Shown: piece by piece, positions 9,068 through 17,838 of the stretch
Layout: every line of letters begins with the position of its first letter
Numbering within the stretch: the first letter of the stretch is position 1
Assembly (NCBI GenBank): GCA_964516765.1
Contig: CAZEWZ010000004.1
Coordinates: 1-64,000, forward strand
Source: CAZEWZ01 sp964516765
GTDB taxonomy: Bacteria; Bacteroidota; Bacteroidia; Flavobacteriales; UBA7430
Direction: 5' to 3'
DNA: 64,000 nucleotides
Made by a program: the position numbers and the translations under genes
The notes under the pieces: generated by a model
Told to the model about the DNA's origin: nothing
The model's database searches: none
What the model saw: only the letters and a program-made list of their open reading frames with translations

Positions 9068-10792
9068 ATGAAAGCAGTCTACTCTCCTATTCTTAATATC
9101 AAAAACTTATCTATTGGTTTTAAACATAACCATAAAGAGCAAAAAGTTATAGATTCCTTAAATTTAACTGTGTATGAAGGAGAAACTCTTGCTTTGGTAG
9201 GAGAATCTGGGTCTGGGAAATCTTTAACTGGCTTAGCCTGTATGGGTCTTATTTCTAAAAGTTCTCTTATAAACATCTCTGGAGAAATTTGGTTTGGCCA
9301 CCAAAATGATCGGCAAGCGATTCATCGACTAAGCGAAAAAAAAATGCAGTCGATTCGAGCCAAACAAATAGCAATGATTTTTCAAGAACCCATGACCGCT
9401 CTGAATCCTTCAATGACATGTGGAAAACAATTGTTCGAAGCCATAAATCAACATTTGAAACTATCAAAGTTTGGAAATAAAAAAAAGTGCTTGGAACTTC
9501 TTGAAGCAGTTGAATTAAAAGATCCAAACCGAGTCTATGAGACCTATCCTCACCAGCTTTCGGGAGGCCAAAAACAGAGGGTTATGATTGCGATGTCGAT
9601 TTCCTGCAGCCCCAAAATTCTCATCGCTGATGAACCCACAACAGCCTTAGATGTGACTGTTCAAAGGGATATTCTATCTCTTATTACAAAGCTTCAGAAA
9701 AAGGAGAAAATGGCCTGCCTATTTATCAGCCATGACTTGGAATTGGTTCGAAGCTATGCCGATCGTATAGCTGTGATCAAACAAGGAGTTTTAGTGGAGG
9801 TAAAAGAAACCAAAGAACTTTTTTTGGCACCGGAACACCCCTATACTAAGGCTCTATTAGCCTGCCGACCCAATCCCGACAAACAGCTAAAATCACTCCC
9901 TGTAATAGAGAACTTTATGTGCGAGAAAAACTTTGACTTATCAAAATTTTATGCTCTTCAAGAATATAGCAAAGAAGAAACTATAAAACTAAGAAAGTTG
10001 TACTATCAATCCCCAACTCTTCTGGAAATAAAGAATATTTCTAAAAGCTACATAGACAAAAAACTATTTGGAAGAGATCAAAAAGTCATCGCCCTAAGGA
10101 AGGTTAGTCTGGTCTTATTTGAAGGAGAAACTCTTGGGATAGTTGGAGAATCTGGATGTGGAAAAAGTACGCTAGGTAAATGCATTATACAACTCGAGCA
10201 GCAAGATGGCGGAGAAATTATTTTCTCCAAAAAAAAGATTCAGGCATTGTCTACTAAAGAGCTTATTCACTACCGTAAATCCGTTCAAATGATTTTTCAA
10301 GATCCAGCAAGTGCTCTGAACCCAAAAATGAGTATTGGACAAATGCTTATCGAAGTCATGCAAGTACACAAAATAGGAAAATCAAGTATCGATAGAAAGA
10401 GAAAAGTAGTCGAACTGCTTGAAAAAGTTGGCCTGAACATAGAACATGTTAATCGGTTTCCACACGAATTTTCTGGCGGGCAAAAACAGCGAATCGGTAT
10501 TGCAAGAGCATTAGCCCTTGAGCCCAAAATTATCATTTGCGATGAATCTGTTTCAGCATTAGACGTATCAGTTCAAGCCCAGGTATTAAATCTTTTAAAC
10601 GAACTTAAAGAGAAGTTTTCACTTAGTTATTTATTTATTTCCCACGACCTGAATATAGTGAAACATTTCTGTGATCGGATTGTGGTGCTAAACAAAGGGC
10701 AAATCGAAGAAGAAGGATATCCTGAAGAATTGTTTGCTCATCCAAAATCAGATTATACCAGAAAACTGATAACCTCTATCCCAACAAATTAA
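9068..10792 (+). CDS. Fused double ABC transporter ATPase, oligopeptide/dipeptide type
   Basis: This 574-residue protein holds two complete ABC ATPase domains like DppD and DppF in one chain. The first has Walker A GESGSGKS, signature LSGGQKQR and Walker B ILIADEPTTALD. The second has GESGCGKS, FSGGQKQR and IIICDESVSALD, where Ser replaces the usual Pro-Thr of DEPTSALD. Each domain ends with the oligopeptide-specific C-terminal extension (HPYTKALL; HPKSDYTRKL). Known relatives energise peptide or nickel importers, but no permease or binding protein gene is adjacent here. The frame opens at a TTG at 9053; I prefer the ATG at 9068. It runs towards lspA with only 12 bases between the stops. Confidence 0.9.
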   Translation: MKAVYSPILNIKNLSIGFKHNHKEQKVIDSLNLTVYEGETLALVGESGSGKSLTGLACMGLISKSSLINISGEIWFGHQNDRQAIHRLSEKKMQSIRAKQIAMIFQEPMTALNPSMTCGKQLFEAINQHLKLSKFGNKKKCLELLEAVELKDPNRVYETYPHQLSGGQKQRVMIAMSISCSPKILIADEPTTALDVTVQRDILSLITKLQKKEKMACLFISHDLELVRSYADRIAVIKQGVLVEVKETKELFLAPEHPYTKALLACRPNPDKQLKSLPVIENFMCEKNFDLSKFYALQEYSKEETIKLRKLYYQSPTLLEIKNISKSYIDKKLFGRDQKVIALRKVSLVLFEGETLGIVGESGCGKSTLGKCIIQLEQQDGGEIIFSKKKIQALSTKELIHYRKSVQMIFQDPASALNPKMSIGQMLIEVMQVHKIGKSSIDRKRKVVELLEKVGLNIEHVNRFPHEFSGGQKQRIGIARALALEPKIIICDESVSALDVSVQAQVLNLLNELKEKFSLSYLFISHDLNIVKHFCDRIVVLNKGQIEEEGYPEELFAHPKSDYTRKLITSIPTN

Positions 10793-10804
10793 TAAGCATT
10801 CAGA

Positions 10805-11404
10805 TTAAGCTTCTAATTCTTTCATAACACGCTTTTGAAAAAAAACCATAGTCCCAACTCCTATTGTAATTGCTGAGTCGGCAATATTAAAAACGGGTCT
10901 AAAAAAAACAAAGTAATCCCCCCCAAAATAAGGAATCCACTCCGGGAAATAACCTTTAAAAATCGGAAAATAAAACATGTCCACTACCTGTCCAAAAAAA
11001 AAGGATGAATAACCTCCTTGAGCCGGAAGAAAAGAAGCAATTTGACGAAAGCTTTCAGAGAATATATGCCCATATAAGACACCATCAATTATATTACCAA
11101 GGGCTCCTGCCAAGATTAAGGACAAACAAATAATAACAATCCCATCAGCATTTTTTTTGACCAACTTCCTCAGATAAGAAATCATAAATCCAACAAAAAC
11201 TATTCGAAATATACTAAGAGCCAATTTGCCCCAATGCCCACCAAATTCCATACCGAAAGCCATTCCGTTATTTTCAGTAAAATGAATGTAAAACCAGTCA
11301 AAAACCTGGTATTCTTGGCCCAAATACATATTAGTTTTTACCCAAATCTTCAATGCTTGGTCGGCAATTAAGATGAGTAAAATAATACAAATCGATTTTT
11401 TCAA
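10805..11404 (-). CDS. lspA: Lipoprotein signal peptidase (signal peptidase II)
   Basis: This 199-residue inner-membrane aspartyl protease cleaves signal peptides from diacylated prolipoproteins. Four hydrophobic segments are visible. NNGMAFG (45-51) and GALGNIIDG (100-108) are conserved, and the catalytic aspartates should be D142 (QVVDMFYF) and D176 (FNIADSAI). About 34 residues separate GNIID from VVDM, longer than in E. coli, a pattern I associate with Bacteroidota. There is no ATG that keeps the first membrane helix, so translation should start at TTG 11404, five bases after the stop of the DksA-like gene. It is the last gene of the ileS - DksA-like - lspA group. Confidence 0.95.
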   Translation of the reverse strand: MKKSICIILLILIADQALKIWVKTNMYLGQEYQVFDWFYIHFTENNGMAFGMEFGGHWGKLALSIFRIVFVGFMISYLRKLVKKNADGIVIICLSLILAGALGNIIDGVLYGHIFSESFRQIASFLPAQGGYSSFFFGQVVDMFYFPIFKGYFPEWIPYFGGDYFVFFRPVFNIADSAITIGVGTMVFFQKRVMKELEA

Positions 11405-11409
11405 ACTAC

Positions 11410-11799
11410 TTATTTGTTTCTGTTCTGCATTTGCTTGGCCTCAATACTGAGCGTGGCATGAGGAACCAATTTAAGCCTCTCTTTCTTGATAAGTTTCGCC
11501 GTCACTCTACAGATTCCGTAGGTTTTATTCTCAATTCGAATCAATGCGTTTCGTAGATCTCTGATAAACTTCTCTTGGCGTTGGGCTAAAAGTGAATTCG
11601 ATTCTTTAGAGAGGGTTTCCGAGCCTTCCTCAAAGGCTTTGAAGGAGGAATAAGTATCGTTAGTTCCGTTTCCAGCTCCTTGAGTTATGGAATCTCGAAG
11701 CCGCACTAAATCTTTGTTTGCGGATTCAATTTTCCCCATCACTAAGACTTTAAATTCGGCTAAATCTTTATCTGAATATCTTTTACTAACTTCCATCAT
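11410..11799 (-). CDS. TraR/DksA-family protein lacking most zinc-binding cysteines
   Basis: This 129-residue protein has the DksA plan: a long N-terminal coiled-coil (about residues 5-90) followed by the C-terminal segment YGICRVTAKLIKKERLKLVP. DksA proteins bind RNA polymerase through the secondary channel and tune transcription with ppGpp. The usual four zinc cysteines (CxxC...CxxC) are reduced to the single Cys of GICR, so the zinc finger is probably replaced by a metal-free fold. Two adjacent ATGs (11799, 11796) are possible starts. It sits between ileS and lspA on the same strand with 28 and 5 bases of spacing, so it is probably co-transcribed with them. Confidence 0.85.
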   Translation of the reverse strand: MMEVSKRYSDKDLAEFKVLVMGKIESANKDLVRLRDSITQGAGNGTNDTYSSFKAFEEGSETLSKESNSLLAQRQEKFIRDLRNALIRIENKTYGICRVTAKLIKKERLKLVPHATLSIEAKQMQNRNK

Positions 11800-11827
11800 A
11801 AGGTATAATTTAGAAGGTTTTATTCTA

Positions 11828-14800
11828 CTATTTCTTTATAGCAATATAGGTTAATATCTCGTCAAATTCAACGAGAATGGCATTATTTGGCCTAGCTTCG
11901 CAAATCTCTAATTCATTAGCAAGTGTTTCCCCACAAATATATGACTTATTAGAAGCAATAGCTGCTTCCATTTTTTTATGGTATAGAATCTGCACTTGGA
12001 TTCTATCGGTCAGCTCAAAACCGGAATCTTTGCGAATGTTCTGAATTCGATTCACTAATTCTCGGGCAATCCCTTCTTCAACTAGAGCATTGTTCATGCT
12101 AATATCTAAGGCTACTGTCAATCCTTTGCTGTTCGATACCAACAGGCCAGGAATGTCTTGTGAGGAAATCAATACATCGTCTAAAGCTAGCACAAACTCA
12201 TTACCCTCAAGAAATAATGTATAAGATTGGTCTTTTTCTAGGCGTTTTATATCCGATTGCGTGAAAACAGAAATCGCCCTGGCAATGGTTTTCATTTTCT
12301 TTCCAAACTTCGGCCCCAATGCTTTGAAGTTTGCTTTAATTTTCTTTACAAGCATCGTGGATTCCTCATAGATAAACTCTAATTCTTTCACATTAACCTC
12401 TGAGAGTACTAATTCTTTCATAGCGGTAATATCGGCCTTCATTTGAGCATCTGAAACCGGTATCATTATTTTCTGTAGGGGCTGACGTACCCTTATTTTC
12501 TCCTTCTTTCTCAACGATAAAACCATCGAAGTAATATTTTGAGCTAGACGCATCCGATGCTCTAGGCCCAGATCGATGAGTAACTTATTGGAACTTGGGA
12601 AGGATGTCAAATGAATAGATTCTTCTTTGGGAAGGTCTGTTGCATTGACTAGATCTAAATATAATCTATCAGTGAAAAAAGGAGCAATAGGAGAAGACAT
12701 TTTAGCTATTTCGATCAAGCAAGTAAACAGGGTTTGATAAGCCGAAATTTTATCTAGCGCATATTCCCCTTTCCAAAAACGTCTTCGGCTCAATCTCACA
12801 TACCAATTACTCAAATTTTCGGTAACAAATTCCTGAAGCAGCCGACCTGCTTTGGTCGGCTCATAATCTCCATAAGCCTTGTCCACCCGATTCATCAGTG
12901 AATGTAATTCAGATAAAATCCATCGGTCAATCTCTGGCCGATCCGCTAATCGTATTTCTTCTTCTTCAAAAGAAAACTCATCTAGATTGGCATACAAGCT
13001 AAAAAAGGAATAGGTGTTATACAGCGTCCCAAAGAATTTTCTCTGAACCTCTGTGATTCCATCTAGATCAAACTTCAAATTGTCCCAAGGTTGTGCATTA
13101 GTAATCATATACCATCGAGTGGCATCAGGACCGAAGGTGTCGAGTGTTTCAAATGGATCTGCAGTATTCCCTAGACGTTTTGACATCTTTTGTCCTGCTT
13201 TATCCAAGACCAAACCATTTGATATAACATTTTTGTATGCAATAGAATCGAAACACATCGTCGCAATAGCATGAAGAGTGAAAAACCAGCCCCGTGTTTG
13301 GTCTACTCCCTCCGCTATAAAATCTGCCGGATATGAACTGTTCTCATCTATCAGTTCTTTATTTTCAAAGGGATAGTGCCACTGCGCGTAAGGCATCGAT
13401 CCTGAATCGAACCAGACATCAATTAAATCAGATTCTCTGTGCATGGCTTTTCCAGATGGAGCACACAAAACAATCTGGTCCATATAATTTTTGTGAAGAT
13501 CTATTTTGTCGTAATTCTCTTTGGACATATTTCCTGGCTCAAAATCTCCTAGAGGGTTCCTGTCCATCATTCCTTGTGCTACAGAATTTTCGCAGGCATC
13601 GTATAATTCAGCAGCTGAACCAATACAAATTCTTTCATCACCTTCTTCGGTAGACCAAATTGGAATTGGAATACCCCAATAACGTGATCTAGAAAGGTTC
13701 CAATCATTAAGGTTAACCAGCCAATTGCCAAATCTTCCGGTTCCGGTAGATTTAGGCTTCCAATTGATAGAATGATTCAGATCAATCATACGGTCTTTCA
13801 TCTGTGTCGATTTGATGAACCAGGAATCTAATGGATAATACAAAATCGGTTTATCTGTTCGCCAACAATGTGGGTAAGAGTGCTCATATTTCTCGACCTT
13901 AAAAGCTTTGTCCTCCTCCTTCAATTGTATAGCAATTTCGACATCTGCGGATCTCTCAGGGGCTTCTCCGTGAGGATAATATTCATTTTTTACATACATC
14001 CCCGAAAGTCGACCCATTTCGGGAACAAATCTTCCTTGTAAATCAACCAAGGGACGGGGATTTTCTTGCTCGTCTAGAACCAACATTCCTGGCACATTGA
14101 AAACTTTAGCAACCAGAGCATCATCAGCGCCAAATGTTGGGGCGCAGTGAACTATTCCGGTTCCATCTTCTGTGGTAACAAAGTCCCCTGAAATAACTTG
14201 AAAAGCATGTTCGGCATCTCTATAGGGTTGAGCGTAAGGAAGCAATTGTTCATATCGAGCTCCAACTAATTCTTTTCCTTTAAATTCATCTAAAATCCAG
14301 AAAGGAATCTTATTTAAACCATGTACATAAGCATCGAAATCTGACTGAGACTCTACCAGGGTATATTTCCCATAAAGTTGTTTAGAGATAAGTGCCTTGG
14401 CCAAAATGATGTTTATGGGATGTCCTGAATACTGATTAAATGTTTTCACCAAAACATAATCTATTTTAGCTCCTACACAAAGAGCAGTATTAGATGGAAG
14501 CGTCCAAGGAGTAGTGGTCCATGCAATAAAATGTAGCTCGCCGGAAAAATCTCTCAGCGAAGGCAATACCAAAGATTCTTTTTTGGCTTTAAACAAAGCT
14601 ACCGCAGAAGTATCTTTCACATGCTTGTAGCAACCAGGTTGGTTTAATTCATGAGAACTTAGTCCGGTTCCGGCTGCTGGAGAATAGGGCTGAATCGTAT
14701 ACCCTTTATAGATAAGATCTTTTTTGTAAAGCTGAGCAAGCAGATACCAAACAGATTCCATATACTTGCTTTCGTAGGTAATGTATGGGTCTTTCATATC

Positions 14801-15229
14801 TACCCAATAACCCATTTTTTCTGTGAGTTTATTCCAGACATCGGTATATCTCATGACAGTTTCTCGACAAGCTTTGTTGTAGTCCTCCACAGAAATCTTT
14901 GTTCCTATATCCTCCTTTGAAATGCCTAATTCTTTCTCCACACCCAACTCTACGGGAAGACCATGAGTGTCCCATCCTGCTTTTCGTTTGACTTGAAAGC
15001 CTTTGAGCGTTTGATAACGACAGAAGATATCTTTGATGCTTCGTGCCATGACATGATGGATTCCAGGCATACCGTTGGCGGAAGGTGGTCCCTCAAAAAA
15101 CACATAAGGCTTTGCTCCTTCTCTGCTGGAAATACTTTTTTCAAAAATTTGATTAATTTTCCAATCTTCTAAGACTTCTTGGGCGATATTTGGCAAATTT
15201 AATCCTCTATATTCTGGGTAATTCTTCAT
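11828..15229 (-). CDS. ileS: Isoleucyl-tRNA synthetase
   Basis: This 1133-residue class I synthetase charges tRNA-Ile. The HIGH motif is GIHH (56-59, within PSANGMPGIHHVMAR) and the KMSKR motif is at about residue 681 (KAGQKMSKRLGN). Between them lies the CP1 editing domain with AWTTTPWTLPSNTAL and the GTGIVHCAPTFGADD segment. Residues from about 740 are the anticodon-binding helical bundle, and a roughly 200-residue C-terminal extension (DUF5915-like) follows, giving the eukaryote-like long form common in Bacteroidota. The ATG at 15229 is the only sensible start. It leads the group ileS - DksA-like - lspA. Confidence 0.97.
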   Translation of the reverse strand: MKNYPEYRGLNLPNIAQEVLEDWKINQIFEKSISSREGAKPYVFFEGPPSANGMPGIHHVMARSIKDIFCRYQTLKGFQVKRKAGWDTHGLPVELGVEKELGISKEDIGTKISVEDYNKACRETVMRYTDVWNKLTEKMGYWVDMKDPYITYESKYMESVWYLLAQLYKKDLIYKGYTIQPYSPAAGTGLSSHELNQPGCYKHVKDTSAVALFKAKKESLVLPSLRDFSGELHFIAWTTTPWTLPSNTALCVGAKIDYVLVKTFNQYSGHPINIILAKALISKQLYGKYTLVESQSDFDAYVHGLNKIPFWILDEFKGKELVGARYEQLLPYAQPYRDAEHAFQVISGDFVTTEDGTGIVHCAPTFGADDALVAKVFNVPGMLVLDEQENPRPLVDLQGRFVPEMGRLSGMYVKNEYYPHGEAPERSADVEIAIQLKEEDKAFKVEKYEHSYPHCWRTDKPILYYPLDSWFIKSTQMKDRMIDLNHSINWKPKSTGTGRFGNWLVNLNDWNLSRSRYWGIPIPIWSTEEGDERICIGSAAELYDACENSVAQGMMDRNPLGDFEPGNMSKENYDKIDLHKNYMDQIVLCAPSGKAMHRESDLIDVWFDSGSMPYAQWHYPFENKELIDENSSYPADFIAEGVDQTRGWFFTLHAIATMCFDSIAYKNVISNGLVLDKAGQKMSKRLGNTADPFETLDTFGPDATRWYMITNAQPWDNLKFDLDGITEVQRKFFGTLYNTYSFFSLYANLDEFSFEEEEIRLADRPEIDRWILSELHSLMNRVDKAYGDYEPTKAGRLLQEFVTENLSNWYVRLSRRRFWKGEYALDKISAYQTLFTCLIEIAKMSSPIAPFFTDRLYLDLVNATDLPKEESIHLTSFPSSNKLLIDLGLEHRMRLAQNITSMVLSLRKKEKIRVRQPLQKIMIPVSDAQMKADITAMKELVLSEVNVKELEFIYEESTMLVKKIKANFKALGPKFGKKMKTIARAISVFTQSDIKRLEKDQSYTLFLEGNEFVLALDDVLISSQDIPGLLVSNSKGLTVALDISMNNALVEEGIARELVNRIQNIRKDSGFELTDRIQVQILYHKKMEAAIASNKSYICGETLANELEICEARPNNAILVEFDEILTYIAIKK

Positions 15230-15387
15230 CTATATAATTTCCTAGACAATAATAATTAAGGACTTTACTCCTTAGGCTAAAAGAAAAGTCTTTAAACCAT
15301 TCACGGGCGTAAATGTAGGTCAATCGTCACAATTATGCAATGGAAATAGCATCCTATAGATTAGGGGGAAAGAAAATAGAATTTATA

Positions 15388-16482
15388 TTAGTGTTTCACC
15401 CAAAAAAAATGCTTTATATCATCCGAAGTAGAAAGGGTAAGTAGATAAATTCCTCGGGGAATATTCTGAGTATCGATCCGCAAGGGCTGATTTACGAATA
15501 CTTCATCATAATACTTGGAAAAAATCACCAAGCCATTTGTATTTATCCATTGGACTTTTAGGCCGCGAATATACTTAGTACTTGATACATACATTTTTTC
15601 TTTTCCTGGATTGGGATAAACAAACATCTCTTTACTGATATGCTCCGAGAGAGAGATATAATCACAAGAGCCGTCATCTTGGGTGAACAATGGGCCATAG
15701 TTCATTGCAGAGGGGTCTGTACAACCAAAATATATGCAGCTTCCATCTACCCCTAATTCGTTGTCTATGACTAGTCCAGTTCCATCAGATTCGCCAGAAC
15801 AAGTTTCACAGAGAGTAGGATTAGGGAAAGTACATTCTCCAGCTTCCGTAGCTTCAGTATTGAAATTGCAGGCCATAGGCTCCATGCAACTTAAAACTTC
15901 TAATTCATCACAAGTTCCATCCGAATCAGCATCGTTGACACATAACCCAAAGCAGTCGTAAAAGAGCTCAGCATATTCACAGGAGCCATCATCTAATGTA
16001 GCAAACACATTATAATTGCAAGCAGACGGAAAAATACAGCCATAAATATCCCCAGAACACAAATAACTGAGAGTCCCTTTCGACACCAAACTTAAGCCAT
16101 TTGTGCTGTAAGTAAAACTTTCAAGATTAACAAGAAAAATATCAACTCCATCAACAATTTGTAAACTAATCGTCTCGCCATCTGATGCTCCATCCAGATT
16201 GTCGGTAATTACATCGTCTCCCCAAAGAGCCATCGATTGCATGCCATTATTCAAACTATCTATAGCCAAATAACATGAACCTACAACCAAACCAGAAGGA
16301 GTCTGAGCAACCATATAGGGGTTTGGAGCATTTAGGTTGGTAGATTGAATAAAGTTTTCTTGAAATAACACTGTCATATTTGAACCCGTCGACTGACCTT
16401 CATAAACTTGTGGCAAAAGGCAGTCTTGGGCAAGAGTATAAATAGATGTAAGAAATAACAAACAAAATAGAGTATTCTTCAT
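15388..16482 (-). CDS. T9SS-exported protein with Cys-rich GCTDP-type repeats
   Basis: This 364-residue protein has a signal peptide (1-19, ending LAQ) and a C-terminal type A sorting domain starting at FVYPNPGKEKMYV (about 287) and ending in WVKH, so it should be exported across the outer membrane by the type IX system and attached or released. Residues 60-140 contain a DGVDIFLVNLESFTYSTNG-like segment of unknown fold. Three imperfect Cys-rich units follow (149-168, 199-217, 254-273), interrupted by an acidic DADSDGTCDELE stretch like a calcium-binding thrombospondin type 3 repeat. No enzyme motif is seen; a surface or adhesive role is only a guess. It is preceded on the same strand by the DUF2490 gene, 83 bases away. 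Confidence 0.85.
   Translation of the reverse strand: MKNTLFCLLFLTSIYTLAQDCLLPQVYEGQSTGSNMTVLFQENFIQSTNLNAPNPYMVAQTPSGLVVGSCYLAIDSLNNGMQSMALWGDDVITDNLDGASDGETISLQIVDGVDIFLVNLESFTYSTNGLSLVSKGTLSYLCSGDIYGCIFPSACNYNVFATLDDGSCEYAELFYDCFGLCVNDADSDGTCDELEVLSCMEPMACNFNTEATEAGECTFPNPTLCETCSGESDGTGLVIDNELGVDGSCIYFGCTDPSAMNYGPLFTQDDGSCDYISLSEHISKEMFVYPNPGKEKMYVSSTKYIRGLKVQWINTNGLVIFSKYYDEVFVNQPLRIDTQNIPRGIYLLTLSTSDDIKHFFWVKH
15664..16038 (-). repeat. Three imperfect Cys-rich protein repeats of the C-x-(D/F/E)-P-x-A-x-N-(Y/F) type
   Basis: Within the T9SS protein three units share the order C, Pro, Ala, N-Y/F, then (D)DGSC or a variant: CIFPSACNYN...DDGSC, CMEPMACNFN...AGEC and CTDPSAMNYG...DDGSC. Each spans 19-20 residues between its outer cysteines, with 30-36 residues between units. 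The second unit has lost DDGS. Such units are frequent in marine Bacteroidota surface proteins; their function is not known to me. Confidence 0.75.
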
Positions 16483-16565
16483 AGCTTATTTAATTAATAT
16501 GCAATTTAAGTGATTCTGCCTCTGAAGCCAAGAAAAAAATGTACTCTTGAAAACATAAAATAAAA

Positions 16566-17201
16566 TCAGAATTTATAATGAGAGCCAAATCCGATCACAG
16601 TAACTTGATCGGGAGACTTTCTATTGAGTTCTCTTTGTTTTCTAGCAAAAAACTTCATCCGAAATTGGGGCGAGATATTAATGGCCAAGCCAAAGGTGGT
16701 TCTTTGTTTGTCAATCTCCTGAATGTTTTGTGCATCCCAGAAAAATTCTTGATCAAGATATGGGCTTACAAATGTAATTTTCCAGGCCAAACCCCATTTG
16801 GCTCGGAAATAAGACTTATCCAAATAATTATACTCATCCCAAGACTTTTGTACTCGAATTCGTTGGCTAAAAGTCAAAATCTTTTTATAAAGCTTCAAAT
16901 CAGATTGAAGATCTAACCCAAGTCGTGCAAACTTTTCATTATCGGCATTTTCAGTATGCCTGAGATTTATTGTAAGTGCATGTCTTTTGTGAAGCTTATA
17001 TTCAAAAGAGAGGTTGGTGAAACTTTTCTTGAATAAGCTAATACTGTCGGACCACCTCACTTGCTCCTCAATCTCAAATTTCGCTATTTTACTGACTTTT
17101 TTACTGAATTTTAGGGAGCCCCAGAGCTCTAAATCTTCCTCTTGTGCAAGAGCCGAAAATGAGAGACCGAATAAAAAAAGAAGAAGTAAACTATTCTTCA
17201 T
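16566..17201 (-). CDS. DUF2490 outer-membrane beta-barrel protein
   Basis: This 211-residue protein begins with a signal peptide (1-19, SFSALAQ) and then alternates charged and aromatic strands (for example KISK-type strands, RHALTINLRHTE, TFGLAINISPQFRMKFFARK) to a final GFGSHYKF ending in Phe, the usual signature of an outer-membrane barrel. It matches the DUF2490 family, whose function is not established. Its ATG overlaps the end of the DUF4956 gene by 11 bases, so the two are translationally coupled, placing a barrel in the same unit as a polyphosphate-polymerase-type enzyme and an inner-membrane protein. Confidence 0.8.
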   Translation of the reverse strand: MKNSLLLLFLFGLSFSALAQEEDLELWGSLKFSKKVSKIAKFEIEEQVRWSDSISLFKKSFTNLSFEYKLHKRHALTINLRHTENADNEKFARLGLDLQSDLKLYKKILTFSQRIRVQKSWDEYNYLDKSYFRAKWGLAWKITFVSPYLDQEFFWDAQNIQEIDKQRTTFGLAINISPQFRMKFFARKQRELNRKSPDQVTVIGFGSHYKF

Positions 17202-17838
17202 CTTGCAATTGATTGGTTCCCCATTCTATTTCAGTTAAATCTGCCTTATAGAAAATAGTCACTGTGGCTACATCTCTTAAGAAATCAATCTTTCCAATTT
17301 GGATTTTAACAATATCTAATCCGGTTCTCTCTCGTAAATCCTGAATCATTTCGAGACGCCGTTCGGATTTAATTAGATCAATTCGTTCATAGATGACATT
17401 TTTGCTTTGTACTTCATTGTTAAACAACAGCTTTTCGAAACTGAGTGTCACGAGCATCACGGCTGAGTTCACAAACATAAGTTCGGCCCAGGATATTTTT
17501 TTATTGGCCAGAGAATTGATCATGGCAAGGCCAATCACAATAAAAAGATAAGTCATCTCCTTTATAGGAATAGGCTCTGTCCGATAGCGAAGTATCCCAA
17601 AAACAGCAAATAAACCTAGGGCAAAACCCAACTCCATAGGCACTTTTCTGAGCAAGAAGCAAATAAAGAAAGTGAGCATATTGAAGACAAAAAAAGTAAA
17701 CAAATAATCTTTTCTACGATTAGCGGCAAAGTAAAGCACACGAATAATGATAAAAGTAAAAGAAAAGTCAATCAAAAACCTTGTTAATAGCTTGACCATG
17801 TCTTTCTGGTTAATTAATTCAACATCTAAGAATTCCAT
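17191..17838 (-). CDS. DUF4956 inner-membrane protein
   Basis: This 215-residue protein has hydrophobic helices at about 17-37, 44-62, 68-85, 94-110 and 117-135, then a cytoplasmic domain of about 75 residues with alternating strands and helices. Between helices 3 and 4 lies the family motif GILRYRTEPIPIKEMTYLF. It matches DUF4956, a family of unknown function that is often encoded beside VTC-type polyphosphate polymerase domains; this is recalled, not computed. Here it overlaps the VTC gene upstream by 13 bases and the DUF2490 gene downstream by 11 bases. A membrane partner or channel for the polymerase product is an inference from the coupling only. Confidence 0.85.
   Translation of the reverse strand: MEFLDVELINQKDMVKLLTRFLIDFSFTFIIIRVLYFAANRRKDYLFTFFVFNMLTFFICFLLRKVPMELGFALGLFAVFGILRYRTEPIPIKEMTYLFIVIGLAMINSLANKKISWAELMFVNSAVMLVTLSFEKLLFNNEVQSKNVIYERIDLIKSERRLEMIQDLRERTGLDIVKIQIGKIDFLRDVATVTIFYKADLTEIEWGTNQLQDEE

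Noticed and set aside
15257..15274. Small inverted repeat TAAGGA...TCCTTA upstream of ileS, considered as a terminator or T-box
   Set aside because: The stem has only six pairs, there is no T run, and T-box leaders are not expected in this phylum; no specifier or T-box sequence is seen.
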